DNA of 5,310 bases from NCBI GenBank assembly GCA_036399695.1, contig DASWMP010000368.1, forward strand, positions 1-5,310. The letters run 5' to 3'. This DNA is from DASVEE01 sp036399695 (GTDB lineage: Bacteria > Acidobacteriota > Thermoanaerobaculia > Gp7-AA8). A program made the position numbers and the translations under genes. Each line of letters starts with the position of its first letter. Position 1 is the stretch's first letter. The notes under the pieces are model-generated. The model searched no databases, was not told the origin of the DNA, and saw nothing but the letters and a program-made list of their open reading frames with translations. Positions 5,062 through 5,310 of the stretch are shown in pieces.

Positions 5062-5310
5062 TTCCTTAGACTTAGTACTCCATTCGCTAAATTCGATCAC
5101 GCTGCTTGAGGCATGAGCGTGAGCTTGTCCAGGTAGCGGCGCAAGTCGTCGCGCGTGAACTTCCACTTAAACGGCTTGGCCAGGTTCGAGAACCTGTTTT
5201 GAAAAGCGAGGATGGTTCGCTCGAGCTCTGGCAGAGATTGGAAGTCATTCGGTGTGAGCACCTTTCGTTGCAGGATAGAGAAGTAGATCTCTACCTGATT
5301 CAACCAGCTG
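5062..5310 (-). mobile_element. IS630-family insertion sequence, transposase-distal end (partial)
   Basis: It contains the transposase C-terminus and the short AT-richer flank beyond its stop. The true edge is not resolved. IS630 elements insert at TA, and TA dinucleotides lie in CTTAGACTTAGTACTCC (5070-5081 and nearby), so the end probably falls between 5062 and 5080. The other end is outside the window, so the terminal inverted repeat cannot be confirmed. Confidence 0.5.
5097..5310 (-). CDS. IS630-family transposase, C-terminal fragment (5' end outside window)
   Basis: The frame is open to the window edge and ends at TGA (5099-5097). It begins within SWLNQVEIYFSILQRKVL, the signature around the third acidic residue (Glu, codon 5291-5289) of the DDE catalytic triad in IS630-type transposases. 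LTPNDFQSL, then PELERTILAFQNRFSN and AKPFKWKFTRDDL, follow in the usual order. A TTG at 5303 is only an internal codon, since SW precedes it in frame. About 71 residues are visible; the first two catalytic acids and the DNA-binding domain would lie to the right. The visible part has no frameshift, so the element may be intact. Lower GC than the neighbouring genes is consistent with an incoming element. Confidence 0.88.
   Translation of the reverse strand, partial: SWLNQVEIYFSILQRKVLTPNDFQSLPELERTILAFQNRFSNLAKPFKWKFTRDDLRRYLDKLTLMPQAA

Overview
This is a GC-rich bacterial window, most likely from an uncultured Acidobacteriota genome or a similar soil/sediment lineage with many secreted proteins. 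The lineage call is inference. It rests on base composition, secreted proteins with prodomain-like and IPT/TIG-like parts, and dense palindromic REP-type repeats with GAC(A/G)GACA cores. No taxonomic marker gene is present.

Layout. Positions 1-1327 (+ strand) hold a tandem pair of paralogous small secreted proteins. The first lacks its 5' end; the second is complete, with a strong ribosome binding site and a signal peptide. Over the 154 aligned residues they share 110 (about 71%) with no gaps. Each is followed by the same type of terminator hairpin, intact behind copy 2 and eroded behind copy 1. The 296-bp gap between them is a chain of hairpins ending in an inverted pair of REP palindromes. 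Positions 1375-1588 hold a 9-bp tandem repeat, a solo REP palindrome and a second, better preserved inverted REP pair (REPIN).

Positions 1589-4854 (- strand) hold two genes transcribed leftward: an aldo/keto reductase (4854 to 3724) and, 41 bp downstream, a 697-residue secreted protein (3682 to 1589). The secreted protein has a subtilase-prodomain-like N-terminus, a beta-propeller-like middle and an IPT/TIG-like C-terminal domain. Neither start has a Shine-Dalgarno site; the second has a -10-like box placed for a leaderless transcript. Positions 4855-5061 repeat the pattern of the other flank: 9-bp repeat units, then a REPIN of the same family in opposite orientation. The right edge (5097-5310, - strand) is the C-terminal end of an IS630-family transposase that runs out of the window.

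The genes do not form an obvious pathway. The reductase is a predicted cytoplasmic NAD(P)H enzyme, while the other cellular genes encode exported proteins of unknown function. I see no clear defence, CRISPR or biosynthetic system. The most unusual material is the repeat ecology (two REP subfamilies, a hybrid unit and associated 9-bp repeats), an apparent 40-residue in-frame insertion in the reductase, and the prodomain-without-protease architecture.
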